NCBI GenBank assembly: GCA_963854835.1
Contig: OY978526.1
Location: 38,664,501-38,728,500, forward strand
Length of the DNA stretch: 64,000 nucleotides
Direction of reading: 5' to 3'
Source: Megamerina dolium
Taxonomy: Eukaryota; Arthropoda; Insecta; Diptera; Megamerinidae
A model generated the notes under the pieces. The model had not been told where the DNA came from and did not search any database. It saw only the letters and a list, made by a program, of their open reading frames with translations. Both the position numbers and the translations under genes were made by a program. Positions 13,775-26,160 of the stretch are shown one piece after another (position 1 is the first letter of the stretch; each line of letters opens with the position of its first letter).

Positions 13775-14736
13775 AAGTTTTAGTTTAATTCCCTTGACTT
13801 TGTATGGGAGACTCATGAAGGAGTGGGCGTGGCACACTGATTTTCTGCCAGCTATTTGCCGACTATGATATTAATTTAAGTGTCAATTATGGTTATTCTA
13901 GACAGAAGATTGCCGAAGTTACAGCTGTTTCAATTTAAAATTTGTATAAGGGCTACGATAAACACTGGGCGTGGTGCGCCCATTTTCTGTGAGCCTAGTT
14001 GCTCGTACAGTACTAATCCACACCTTAAATTTCGTTATTCTACGCTGAATAGTTTGCAAGTTATAACCCGTAACATTTTTTTAAATTCCGCAACTTTGTA
14101 TGGGAGACCCAAAAAGGAGTGGGCCTGGCACACTGATTTTCTGCCATATTATTTCCGACTACCATGTTAATCTAAGTGTCAATTATGGTTATTCTGGACA
14201 GAATATTGTAGAAGTTACAGCTGTTTGAATTTAAAAGAAGTACAGACACTTTGTATGAGAGCTACGCTAAAAAGTAGGCGTGGCTCAACCACTTTTGGCG
14301 AGATTATATAGTAGTATAATAAAAGTCTATGTGCCAAATATTGTTGTCCCAAGTGGTATATTATGTGAGTTATAGCAAGTTAAAGATTTTGAAAATTTCG
14401 AGGTTAGTCGCTTTGAATGCTTGGTGTGGGCGTGGTTATTGACCGATCATGCCCAATATCAATCCCCTCCGTACCCTTGGATCATAGATTACTTATGCCA
14501 AATTTCATCAAAATAGCTCAATATTTACTCAAGTTATCGTGCGAACCAGCCAGGTGACAGACAGACGGACGGACGGACGGACGGAAGGACGGACGGACAT
14601 CGTTAAATCGAAAATTTAATCGACGCTGATCACGAATATATATCTATGTCTATATCTCCGGAGATTCCTTCAAGTGGACACAAACATCTGACCGAAATGA
14701 ATATACCATGCATATTGCATTATGCAGGGTATAAAA
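13775..14736 (+). repeat. Inverted-repeat arm 1 of a dispersed repeat family
   Basis: About 0.96 kb that is almost identical to the reverse complement of 15313 to about 16268. It includes a GGAC/ACGG tetranucleotide run (about 14563-14600), the GAGATTCCTTCAAGTGGACA block, and an end in CATTATGCAGGGTATAAAA. It is 5'-truncated relative to the longer copy at 15313-16955. I did not assign a named family. An open frame at 13880-14170 is a by-product of the repeat and is duplicated in the other arm. Confidence 0.85.
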
Positions 14737-15312
14737 TCTTATAGAAACTATACTACACGATTTCAATTCTTTTAAATCTCTTTTAAATAATTATTAATTC
14801 AAATTAAATTTTAAATGAATGCCCAAAAAGTTTATTACGTATTACTTGATAATGTGTAAAATATTCCTCTTGATTTTTGATCAATTTCATAAATTAAATT
14901 TCTACATTTAAGGGTACAAAAAATAAAGATTTTGCAATTAAATCCCACCCCATTCAATACTTGAAAAATTATAACTATTACAATTAACTACAAAAACAAC
15001 AAAACTTGCGCGATTTCAACTCTTTTATTTTCTATCAAAAAAAGCGTAAAAACTTCAAAGTTTTTACATCAATTACCACAAAAGCAAGCTGCCACCATCT
15101 CTACTAAACGAATCGATGTACAATACTTGCTTACACCACACACAGCCAGCCAGCGATTGCTACTGGTGGTGGTGGTGCTGCTGCTAATACAATTTTTGGA
15201 ATATTTCATCAGTTAAGTTCTTCTTCGTTGACTTCTTTTTGCATTCTTTTGCAATTTACTATCTCTCTGCACTAAGTAATCAATTCAATTTTTTGTATTT
15301 TGTTCACATTTT
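14737..15312. other. Spacer between inverted-repeat arms
   Basis: About 576 bp of AT-rich unique-looking sequence with a short GGT/GCT trinucleotide tract near 15163-15185. No gene seen. Confidence 0.5.
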
Positions 15313-16955
15313 TATACCCTACATAATGCAATATGCATGGTATATTCATTTCGGTCAGATGTTTGTGTCCACTTGAAGGAATCTCCGGAGATATAGACAT
15401 AGATATATATTCGTGATCAGCGTCGATTAAATTTTCGATTTAACGATGTCCGTCCGTCCGTCCGTCCGTCCGTCCGTCCGTCTGTCTGTCACCTGGCTGG
15501 TTCGCACGATAACTTGAGTAAATATTGAGCTATTTCGATGAAATTTGGCATAAGTAATCTATGATCCAAGGGTACGGAGGGGATTGATATTGGGCATGAT
15601 CGGTCAATAACCACGCCCACACCAAGCATTCAAAGCGACTAACCTCGAAATTTTCAAAATCTTTAACTTGCTATAACTCACATAATATACCACTTGGGAC
15701 AACAATATTTGGCACATAGACTTTTATTATACTACTATATAATCTCGCCAAAAGTGGTTGAGCCACGCCTACTTTTTAGCGTAGCTCTCATACAAAGTGT
15801 CTGTACTTCTTTTAAATTGAAACAGCTGTAACTTCTACAATCTTCTGTCCAGAATAACCGTAATTGACGCTGAGATTAACATGGTAGTCGGAAATAATAT
15901 GGCAGAAAATCAGTGTGCCAGGCCCACTCCTTTTTGGGTCTCCCATACAAAGTTGCGGAATTTAAAAAAATGTTACGGGTTATAACTTGCAAACTATTCA
16001 GCGTAGAATAACGAAATTTAAGGTGTGGATTAGTATTGTACGAGCAACTAGGCTCACAGAAAATGGGCGCACCACGCCCAGTGTTTATCGTAGCCCCCAT
16101 ACAAATTTTAAATTGAAACAGCTGTAACTTCGGCAATCTTCTGTCTAGAATAACCATAATTGACACTTAAATTAATATCATAGTCGGCAAATAGCTGGCA
16201 GAAAATCAGTGTGCCACGCCCACTCCTTCATGAGCCTCCCATACAAAGTCAAGGGAATTAAACTAAAACTTTTAAGCTCCATAACTTACAAACCATTTAG
16301 CGTAGGACAACGAGATTTAAGGTGTGGATTAGTATTGTACGAGCAACTAGGCTCACAGAAAATGGGCGCACCACGCCCATTTTTTATTGTAGCCCCCATA
16401 CAAATTTTAAATTTAAACAGCTGTAACTTCGGCAATCTTCTGTCTAGTATAACCATAATTGACACTTAAATTAATATCATAGTCGGAAATAATCTGGCAG
16501 AAAATCAGTGTGCCACGCCCACTCCTTCATAGGTCTCCCATACAAAGTCGAGGGAATTAAACTAAAACTTTTAAGCTCCATAACTTACAAACCATTTAGC
16601 GTAGGACAACCAAATTTAAGGTGTGGATTGATATTGAAAAATTAATTAGATATACCAGAAAGGGATACGCCACGCCCACTTTTTATATATCTTCCGTATA
16701 AAGTCTCGGATTTATCTTAAACATTAAAACACCCATAACTTACTAATTAATACGCCTAGGTCAACCCATTGCAACCTATGTAGTTTAGTATTATAGGCAG
16801 AAATTGATCCTCCAAAATTGGTGAGGTACGCCTGCTTCTTAATGCAGGTCCTATACAAAGTAGTGGAAGAAAAGGATGGATATACGAGCAAACTTTTTAT
16901 ATATACCTCTACATATGCAGGGTATAATTTGGTCGGCCCTAGCCGACTGTAAGGA
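15313..16955 (-). repeat. Long copy of the same dispersed repeat, with internal ~297-bp tandem units (arm 2)
   Basis: On the minus strand it runs from CTTACAGTCGGCTAGGGCCG and a TATACCCTGCATATG-like motif to ATGCAATATG..GTAGGGTATA. Internal units recur with a period of about 297 bp (ACTCC..TCTCCCATACAAAG at about 15927, 16224 and 16521). CCGT/GTCC tetranucleotides lie at about 15449-15486. The part from 15313 to about 16268 pairs with arm 1. A shorter relative is at about 52183-52830. No protein-coding capacity was recognised. Confidence 0.8.
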
Positions 16956-19900
16956 GATTTTTTTATTTCGCTTTAAAATTGCTACCAACCAACCAACCAT
17001 TGTAATCGACCACTGACTCTACTCTCCAGCATCCCTCAACTATTTGCAACTACTGCAACTAATGTAGCTTATGTAATACTACTTGCAATGGTATTGGTAC
17101 TACATAAATACATATCAAGGTAGGACATACACATACACATAGACGATTTAAACGTTTGACTAAATACATTCTGCCAATATGTGCGTGTATTTTCGTTTGC
17201 CGTTACACACCAACAGCCATTTGTACAAGTCAAGCCTGTTGGCGCCAAACGTCTTCCATGGCGGAAAATAGAGGAAGAGACAGAAAAAAAAATGATCTCA
17301 CAGAGCCATAGGTATGAACACACATAACACAAACACACTCATACATATATAAACGATATCAAAAATGAGAAAAAGACAGTCGGGCAACAACAACAACAAC
17401 AACAAGAACAAGAACAACAACAAAGTGCCAAAGGTATCACACAAGCGATAATTTATGTCCTTAAAGTTTGTTGCTGCCACCGCTGCTGCGTGTGTAACTT
17501 TTCTAGTTTCTAGTATGTTTGCAATTTTTTAATTCTTGAGCTGAACTTGTGTGTACGCGTGTGTGTGTGTGTGTTTGTGTGATTACATGTGCGTATGTAT
17601 ATTAAGTTTCTCCTCTATTCTAAAGTTGTATTTTAAAGAATTTGCCAACTATGAAGCCTTTGCCATTTCGTGAATTAAGGACGACGCTTTGGCGGCATTT
17701 TTCATGCGTGATGTGTATGTGGGTGTGTATGTGTTTGATATGACCATTTTGACCATTTTACTGCATGGCTGGCTGATTTGCGAGAGTAAGAGTGGCCAGC
17801 ACGCATATACCATACATTTCCCACACACGTCCACACTCACCAACATTGACAAGTGAACATTTTTGTTTAGCTTTGCATCATTTCTTTCTTCATTTTCATC
17901 ACAATGTTCATTTCATGCACTTTTTTCTTGCTCTCTTTTCATCTTTGCCAACTCGGTGTTTTTGTTTTCTCACCTCTTTCTCTCTGTCACACTCCCCCTT
18001 TTGGCGTATTATGTTCGCTTATAAACTAACAAGTTGTGCAAAAGTTTCTTACTCGCTTGCTTTACATTTCAATTTAATTTTTTTAAGTTTATTTTCACAT
18101 GAAAACTCAACAGTATTGTTAAGCGATTTTTTGCACTTTAAAATCGCTTCAGTAAACACATATGTATATAAGTATGTGTGTGTACACACCAAAAAAGATA
18201 ACCACCAATGCATACGTCAATGCAAATATTATTGCAATAAAGTTATTCCATTACATCTTCATTTTTTTCTGGCATTTCTTAAAAGTTTGATTTTTATTTG
18301 CAGCGAAATTGTTGTCACGGTTTTACCGTACATTATTGTCAAGCAGCAGCATCATCACCATACCACAACCACCACCAACAACGCTCGATCTGCTGATTTA
18401 TTACAATTAGTTGCAAATTACTAATAAATTTAATCAGATCAACTTAACTACATATCATACATTTGCATAAGATATTGCCTCCTCGGAATCCGTCTAATGG
18501 TCCTGACAAACATTCAATAACTATCGGTGTATAATCCATCCACATATGATCTACATACATGCATATACACAATATGATATCAAATATATATAAATGTTTC
18601 CTCATGACAGGCTCTTCTCTTCTTCTTCTTCTTCCTTGGCCTTCCTATTATTTTATGATGTGTCATAAAGGGGTTGTATGCGTATTGGTGGCACAATTTT
18701 ATGACTTTGGTACTTTAATACTCATATATTTTATGTATACTTACACATATGTAGATATTTTATTGCCATCATCAACAATAACAACAACAATGCAACATTT
18801 TCACTTTGATGAATTTGCATGTGCGAAAATTGTGCTCGTAAAAATATACAAATTTGCTGGTAGCCAAACGTAAAACATCACTCAGCTTAATTTGTTAGTA
18901 TGTAAAAAGTATGGTAGGCGTTTTTTTTTTAGTCCATTGATTCCATAGAGCGTAAGCTATAAACGAATAGAAATAAAAATAACAGAAAAAAAATCAAATC
19001 AATGTCAATTTTTGTAGCGCCGATTCTTCACATTTATCAGTCACTAACTATTTATGATAATTTTACGATATAATTTACTTAATGCACACTTACTTGCTAA
19101 ATTTGTTCAATTCTCCACATTCATACGCTAAATATGAAATTTTAGAAGCTCCTATCAGATAAGAAATCTTAAGTTAGACATTCCAGGCGCTGTCACTGTT
19201 CTCCCGTACTTAATCCTTCTATCGGATGTTTGGTCTTTCTCTTCGCCTTGGCTTCTTCATATTCTATTAAATAATATAAAAGGTGTTTTATACAAGAACC
19301 ACGAATATATAACCAATGATTATCGGTCATACAAGTATCGGTCGGTTTTGCTAATGAGACATAAAACTATGAAATCAAAATAATATGCTATGTTAAAAAC
19401 AATTTTAGTTAATAAGCATTATGACGATATATTCATATTACCTGTACAGTTATCTTATCATTACATGTGATTTAAAGACGCACTGAGTACACTTAGATCA
19501 TAAGCTCTAAGGTCTAAGATGTTTTTCAAATCTATTTGAACCTAATTGACATTTAACAGTGGGATGAAAATCGCTCAACTCAGAACTCATAACTTGTAAA
19601 TACGACAAGTTTGGATATTCTCAAAGCCAATGAGCCAAAAATGAGCTTAATCCCTGAACACAATTTGATAATGAACCAATATATTGACTTCCAACTGCTC
19701 AATTCAATTACTTGAACTGATGTCGAAAACGATGGTCAATTGGCTTTTATTCATATACCAACTGAACTTTGTAGGCATGTAAGAAGAAATCTTTGTGCGC
19801 AACACGCCTTACAACGATTAGATGATTTTGTATCATCCTTAATACTGGCCCCAACGTCGGTAATATTTTCTTTAATGCAATCTTTTATGAAATCTCGTTG

Positions 19901-20785
19901 GTGGAATTAATTGAGTGTGAACGTATTCAATAATTTTACGGATAGTTTTTTCACACGGCCGATGATGTATGCCGTAAATCGGGTGAAGCGCGCCTTGAAC
20001 TTTTTTCACTGAGCACTACAATAATTTTGGAATTGAATTTTTACAATCTATAAATACTGCTTGGGCGTAAGTTGCATTTTAGTATTTCTAACAATATTGA
20101 ATAAAAAGGCGGTATTCAAAGAAAATAGAAGTATATCGGTCGGAGAATACCATAGGGTAATTTCCCCAGGCACTCAGGTATTACTTATTGAATTAACTGT
20201 CATAACGTCAGAGTTTCTTTCTATGAGAAAAAATGTTTTAAATCATTCTATATAGTATATCTCGTTCTGACATTGACTGCCTCTAGTATGATTCAGTAGA
20301 TCAAGTATAAATTTAATTCATAAAATCAATGAAATATCATTACGTTTTCACTGTGAGCGTTAATATATTATATTAATTAACTCTGATGATTCTATAAATA
20401 AATAAAATTTGGTATTAGTAAGAAACAGTTTATTGCTGAAAACTTGTGCTTTTGACAATCATTTTATGCTCAAATTAACAAATCAAAATTAAGCTGCAAC
20501 TATGTGGCTGAACGCACTTGTTTATTGTTTTTCGTTATTACATTATTTCGGTATTCAACTTGCATCACTCTTTCGATGTTGGGGATGAAACACATCTGAC
20601 CAATCCAATCTCAGATGCGAATGCTGCAATCTCAAATCCATTTAGAAATGTATATATCGTCGTTATAACGAATCGTGTATTTCGATCGAAGCTTATAAAT
20701 TCTATTCTATACTAGTTGTTATTAAATAATAACAAATTAAGGCTTCCTAGAGCCTTCATATTTTATTAAGTATGGATAAGTTAGA
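16956..20785. other. AT-rich DNA with simple repeats, no gene recognised
   Basis: Simple repeats: (CAA)n near 17384-17425, (TG)n near 17553-17575 and (CTT)n near 18615-18635. The 210-codon open frame at 17792-18424 translates to a His/Phe/Ser-rich low-complexity chain with no domain and I do not treat it as a gene. Confidence 0.5.
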
Positions 20786-20789
20786 TCGA

Positions 20790-21321
<532 letters not shown>

Positions 21322-21735
21322 CGATGTGATCCGTGTGTAATACCAATATCGAAACTGAATAATTATTATTATTAGCAGAACCTTTTTCCAAACATTTTAT
21401 TAACAATCCTACCGATATCAAAATACATATGTAATTTTTTTTCCATTTTTGTCGGCCCCCGTAGCATCGAAATTGATAAGAAGCTTCTGCATGTTTAAAA
21501 TATGCAAACAAACATACAAAATATACCATACTAGCAAACTTCACATATCACACATTTAATATGCTCGTACATTAATATGAGTGCAATAATGGTAGAATGA
21601 AAAAAGTAAAGAAGAAAAACAGATAATCGCTAAAATATTAGTTTATGCTTATCGTTTTTTTTTTCTCAAACAAGCAAAATGTTCTGAAATTATAAAAAAT
21701 GTAATTAAATGTGTTATGTTTAACGGAAAGAAAGG

Positions 21736-21817
21736 GACGAGGTGGCCGAGTGGTTAAGGCGTTGGACTGCTAATCCAATGTGCTCTGCACGCGTGGGTTC
21801 GAATCCCATCCTCGTCG
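21736..21817 (+). tRNA. tRNA-Ser (anticodon GCT)
   Basis: An 82-nt class II tRNA. The acceptor stem GACGAGG pairs with CCTCGTC, with discriminator G. The D arm reads TGGCCGAGTGGTTAAGGC, the anticodon loop CTGCTAA has anticodon GCT (reads AGC/AGT), and the long variable arm is typical of serine tRNA. The T arm contains GGTTCGAATCC (B box). No intron. It looks functional and is followed by a run of T. No other tRNA lies in the window. Confidence 0.96.
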
Positions 21818-21826
21818 ACTCCAGAG

Positions 21827-21838
21827 TTTTTTTTTTTT
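21827..21838 (+). terminator. Pol III terminator of tRNA-Ser
   Basis: A run of 12 T starting 10 bases after the mature tRNA end, as expected for RNA polymerase III termination. Confidence 0.85.
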
Positions 21839-22942
21839 GCAAATTATTTCTTGTTAGTTAACCCTATCTGTACATTGTAATGTATTTATTCTATAAAAAA
21901 GAACATTTTTTGTTGGATAAGAAATTGAGTAAAATAAAATACAAACTATGCACATTTTACAAAGCAATTCTCTAAACTATTGTTCATGAATACTTTCTTG
22001 CATTATTATTATTTATACTCATTATTTTGCTTTACAGTTTCAGTCTTGATTTTGTTTTTCGTTTTATTCTATATTGCTTTTTCTTCTGATTATTACTTTT
22101 CTTATTTATTTCATATCAATTTGATAAATTCTGCCATCCAGACTATCCCTTTCAATCGTACTTTTTACTATGTTCTATACATATTTAATCCCTGTAGAGA
22201 AGACCGCAAGTACTTCCAAAAAAGTTATGTAGAATATTAGAACGAATGTCTGGCATATGATTGGTTTTGTGTGCAATATTCGCTTAGTGCAGTGTTTCCC
22301 AAACTTTCAACATCTTTGTGAGTTATTGGTGGCTCGATAACCACTTTTAGCATTAAAATGAACATTTAAATGTGTTAGAAACTTTCTAAACTTGATTTCG
22401 TGTAGTGCTCGACCAGAGAGTAGGTCACTCGGAAATTACATTCATTATTTGTTCTGTATCACCATAGTTTACTTGAGAAACGTAGGAGCCGGACCTCAGC
22501 CGGGTCCATATTTGGTAAGGGTAGCATAAATCAATTTTATTCTAAACTCTTTAAAATTTTCGCTGGGTTTTTGTATACATGCATATGTGCCTGTGTGCAT
22601 GTTTGCAATCAATTGAAGTGTATTTAAATGTGCACTTACATACACATATTCACACATGCAAAACAATTTGATTTCAGCTTCTTTTTCTTCTTGTTTTCAT
22701 TATATTTTTACATAAAATACTTTGAATATTTTTGTTAGTATAAATAACATTTACGTAGTGGATATTACTGATTTCTTCTGTGTGCAACCTTCATTCTTTT
22801 TTTTTTTTTTTTTTTGGTTGTATTAAAATTGGTAGCAGCTTTCATAGTTTCTTCCACAATTGACTTTTTGGCCAACGTGCGAAATCATATATTTTTGGGA
22901 TATCGAAATATTGCAAAAATTTATACGCATTTGAGTGAATTG
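21839..22942. other. AT-rich DNA, no gene recognised
   Basis: No gene supported. One word at about 22291-22308 (CAGTGTTTCCCAAACTTT) resembles hAT element termini but no partner end was found. Confidence 0.5.

Positions 22943-22980
<38 letters not shown>
22943..22980. repeat. (TG)n microsatellite, left of LINE
   Basis: A TG run that abuts the T31 tract forming the poly(A) tail of the minus-strand LINE. It is matched by another TG run at the other end of the LINE (24622-24648). Confidence 0.95.
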
Positions 22981-23012
<32 letters not shown>

Positions 23013-24617
23013 TATTCGAAGGGGGAATCTTTCTTAGATACCGTCCACCATAGACGGCATGTACGATTCATACTGTCCGCTAAAGGTACACCTCATTCGG
23101 GACCACGCCCAGTCAGTAATATCTTACTATGCTGGACTTGCGAACCAGTACGCCTACGTACTAAACCCTTAACTCCGACCTCTATAGCTTGTTTGTGTCC
23201 TGCGGGACCGCCGTTAAGCACTACTTCGCAGGACTAAGCTGAGCTAATATGCCTCTTCAAACATCCCGTACATGGCGTTCACACAGCTGCAGTTATATTT
23301 CTCCGCTGCCACTCCTTCTTCCTGAGCTCCTTGAGAGCTATTGCAGCCCATTCTTTCATCTTAAACCACACTAAACTCGATCGCAGCATATGGCTCACAA
23401 TGTTATCAGGTGTTATCCTTTCATTTATTATCTTCTCTATGGTCATTCTCTGCGTCTCAAATCTTAGGCAGAAGAAAAAGATATGCTGAGCGTTTTCGCC
23501 AACAGTGTTGCAGAATGAACATTCTGTCGCGTCATCATGACCGAATCTGTGGAGGTACTCTCTGAAACAACCATGGCCCGTCAAAAACTGCGTAAGGTAG
23601 TAGTCTGTCTCTCCGTGTCCTCTTTCGACCCAAGCTTGCACGTTTCTGATGAGCCTGTGGGTCCACCTCCCTTTTCCTGCGGCGTCCCATTGACTTTGCC
23701 ATTCATCTAGGCTCGTCTGTCTCTCCTCTTTCCGTTCGGTTGCCGTTAACCGTCTATTCAGGCTTTTGGTTCTGTTATATACTCTGCCCAACTCCGAGGC
23801 CATTATGTCCGGCGGCATAATGCCGGATATAATACCGGCACCTTCTTGTGACACTGTCCTAAATGCACATGCAACTCTAATAGCGCTTAACCTGAAAACT
23901 ATCTTCGCCTTCTTCGAGTATGTCTTTTGCCGCAGAGCTGCCCCCCATATAGGCGCCGCGTACATCAATATTGATTGACTGCCTTTAGCCAGGAGCGCTC
24001 TCCTACTCTGGCTGGGGCCACCAATGTTGGCCATGATTCTCGTCAGAGCCGCTGTCATTGTTGCCGCCTTCCCGCAGGCTTTTTCGATATGCGCCTTGAA
24101 GTTGAGCCTCGTATCAATCATTACACCTAGATACCTCAACGAAGGTTGCGTTGTAATGTTGTAGCCGTCAATGTTTAGGGTGATTTTTTCGAGTTTTTTC
24201 CTGCTCGTGATAAGTACAGCCTCTGTTTTCTGTACCGCAAGCTGGAGCTTTGTCGTCGTGAGCCAATCCTTAATTTTCGAAGCTGTCTCTCTGCAGATGC
24301 TCTGAACTTGGGAGAGCTCCTTCGCAACGATCGTCACGGCAATGTCGTCCGCGTAGCCAATTATCTGGGCTTCTTTTGGCAATGGAAGGTTTAACACCCC
24401 ATCGTACAGCACGTTCCACAGTAGCGGGCCAAGTACAGATCCCTGCGGCACTCCACCCGTCACCACGTAGCTTTTGGGCCCTTCGTCCGTGTCATACAAC
24501 AGTAGTCTGTCAGACAGATAACTATTTATTATTCGCATTAGGTACGCTGGCGTTCCCTTTGCCTCCAATGCCCTCATAATAAGATGCCAGTTTGCCGAGT
24601 TGAAGGCATTTTGTACG

Positions 24618-24621
<4 letters not shown>
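22981..24621 (-). mobile_element. 5'-truncated non-LTR retrotransposon (R1-clade-like) inserted in (CA)n
   Basis: Read on the minus strand, the element starts inside the polymerase ORF (IDVQNAFNSANW, 24621), runs through the stop codon (23279-23281) and a roughly 270-bp 3' UTR, and ends in a 31-A tail (22981-23011). (CA)n lies directly outside both ends, so the insertion split a (CA)n/(TG)n microsatellite. The long tail and uninterrupted frame suggest a recent insertion. Confidence 0.85.
23279..24621 (-). CDS. Partial reverse transcriptase of the LINE (5'-truncated ORF2)
   Basis: About 447 codons without a stop. Motifs in order: IDVQNAFNSANW (RT motif with the first catalytic Asp), GGVPQGSVLGPLLWN, GYADDIAVTI (YADD catalytic pair), KLQLAVQKTEAVL, LRYLGVMID. 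The C-terminal part includes TGHGCFREYLHRFG and the zinc-knuckle-like CSFCNTVGENAQHIFFFC. There is no RNase H domain. Together with the microsatellite target this fits the R1 clade. The endonuclease, ORF1 and first RT motifs are missing, so the copy cannot move by itself. The first internal ATG is at 24577, but this is a truncation, not a true start. Confidence 0.85.

Positions 24622-24648
<27 letters not shown>
24622..24648. repeat. (TG)n microsatellite, right of LINE
   Basis: The TG run at the 5' truncation point of the minus-strand LINE; the partner of the run at 22943-22980. Confidence 0.95.
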
Positions 24649-25970
24649 ACTAATATACAGGGTGCTGAATTTTGAGATGAAAATTAATGTGTGCTTGAGT
24701 ATAGAAATTGCGACATATAATTCGTGCCAATTTGTTAGTATAAATTATAGTCCATACCCTGTAAATGTACATATGTACTTATGTATACTTACTTATATAG
24801 ACTTACTATACATAATATGTACATACATATACAGTAGTTATACATGCATATACAATATAGCCTATTTGACTTTGGCATTTGCGCCAAAAGCACATTTAAA
24901 GATTGAACGATGGAAAAAATAAAATCTTTTAGTTTCCGCGAAATTTTCTTTACAATATTCTTTTGCATTATATTCACCCATCCACTCAGTCATCTTCACT
25001 TCTGAAAATTTAAATATATTACAGAATTATAGCCGTCTCCAACCACCAAACCATAACCACATGCATGTAATCCTACAGCACAGCAAAGCAATACTCATAA
25101 CGAATCACTCACTTGCTTATAGTCGGTCTGTTCGCTCGTTACACTTTTCCAAAATCCAAATGAATTGAATTGTGGGCGATAAAAATAAATCTCATCGCAT
25201 CAGGATCGCATCAGTATTGTAAAGAATACTTTCATTTCAAATTGAATTCCTTTACCAATGTAGTGTAGTGGTGACATTTGGCATTTTCCGAGATGTAAAT
25301 ACATATCCATACTTTAGATACATATATATGTATGTATGTATTGTTGGCATTGTAATAAATATATTTGCATACATACATATAGAATGCTGAGATGATATAT
25401 GATGTTAGTTTGTATGGTAATCATATATACACTATGGGTGATATGTAAAGGGCGGCTCAATGTAGTTTTTGTAATATTTTTCATTAATGTTTCATTAAAG
25501 TTGGGGCAAGTAGTAAGTAAGTATTTGAGAAGTAAGAATATGTCATGAATAAACTACTCTAACGCTATTTGAGAAGGTTGCCGTTCGAAAACGACTAATA
25601 TAAATAATTTCATTTCAATGATATTCAAGTTTAACACATATAACTGAGATGAGAAGGTCGGCCAAGGCTTTTCTACAACAACTAAAATCTCCAGAAATTT
25701 TAGTTGTTGATAACGCTAAATTAGCTGTCAATTTTACACCTGTTGTCAACAATTATTCAATACTATTCTTTGAACACCCCATATGTGCGTGTGCTTTTGA
25801 TAAAGACCCAGTTTGCAAATAGCATATCCATAGTAATTAGTAAAATATACATGAAGGCCCCAACATGCAGAAATAAAATCTGGGAAATGTGTTTGCAAAT
25901 CTTTAAAAAACTGCCCACGAAAATGTCCTGACATTTTTTACGGTTAGTTTTTAATTAACAATCGTTTGAG
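24649..25970. other. AT-rich DNA, no gene recognised
   Basis: No gene, RNA or transposon end recognised. ATGTACATAC-type motifs are frequent near 24770-24850 and 25310-25380. Confidence 0.5.
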
Positions 25971-25974
25971 AGCG

Positions 25975-26160
25975 TCAATGTGAGTGACTTTGTGAAATCA
26001 GAAAAAATTGAATATCGAGCTGTGATTAAATATTAATTTTTGAAAGGCAATACGAGGACTATGTACAATCATTTACCACCGTGAAATGTTGGGTGGTTGA
26101 ATTTAAGAGCGACGGTGTCACCTATGTGTTTAAAAAATGCAACTATTGACGACGGCTTGC
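25975..26160 (+). pseudogene. Mariner transposase N-terminal (HTH) relic
   Basis: One frame reads SDFVKSEKIEYRAVIKY and another reads TTVKCWVVEFKSDGV shortly after. These match the paired-like DNA-binding start of mariner transposases (EYR.VIKY.FLKG ... TVK.WV.EFKRG). A stop follows IKY and there is at least one frameshift. No catalytic part follows. Confidence 0.65.

Noticed and set aside
13880..14170. 96-codon frame repeated at 15876-16166
   Set aside because: It is duplicated because it lies in the inverted-repeat arms; no domain and no sign of selection for coding.
17792..18424. 210-codon open frame on the plus strand
   Set aside because: Low-complexity His/Phe/Ser translation with no domain, no conserved pattern and simple repeats around it; length alone is weak evidence in this composition.
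22291..22308. CAGTGTTTCCCAAACTTT, similar to hAT termini
   Set aside because: No inverted partner or 8-bp duplication was found nearby; kept only as a note.
22814..23237. Open frames with poly-Cys/Val and poly-Phe
   Set aside because: They translate the (TG)n tract and the LINE poly(A) tail.
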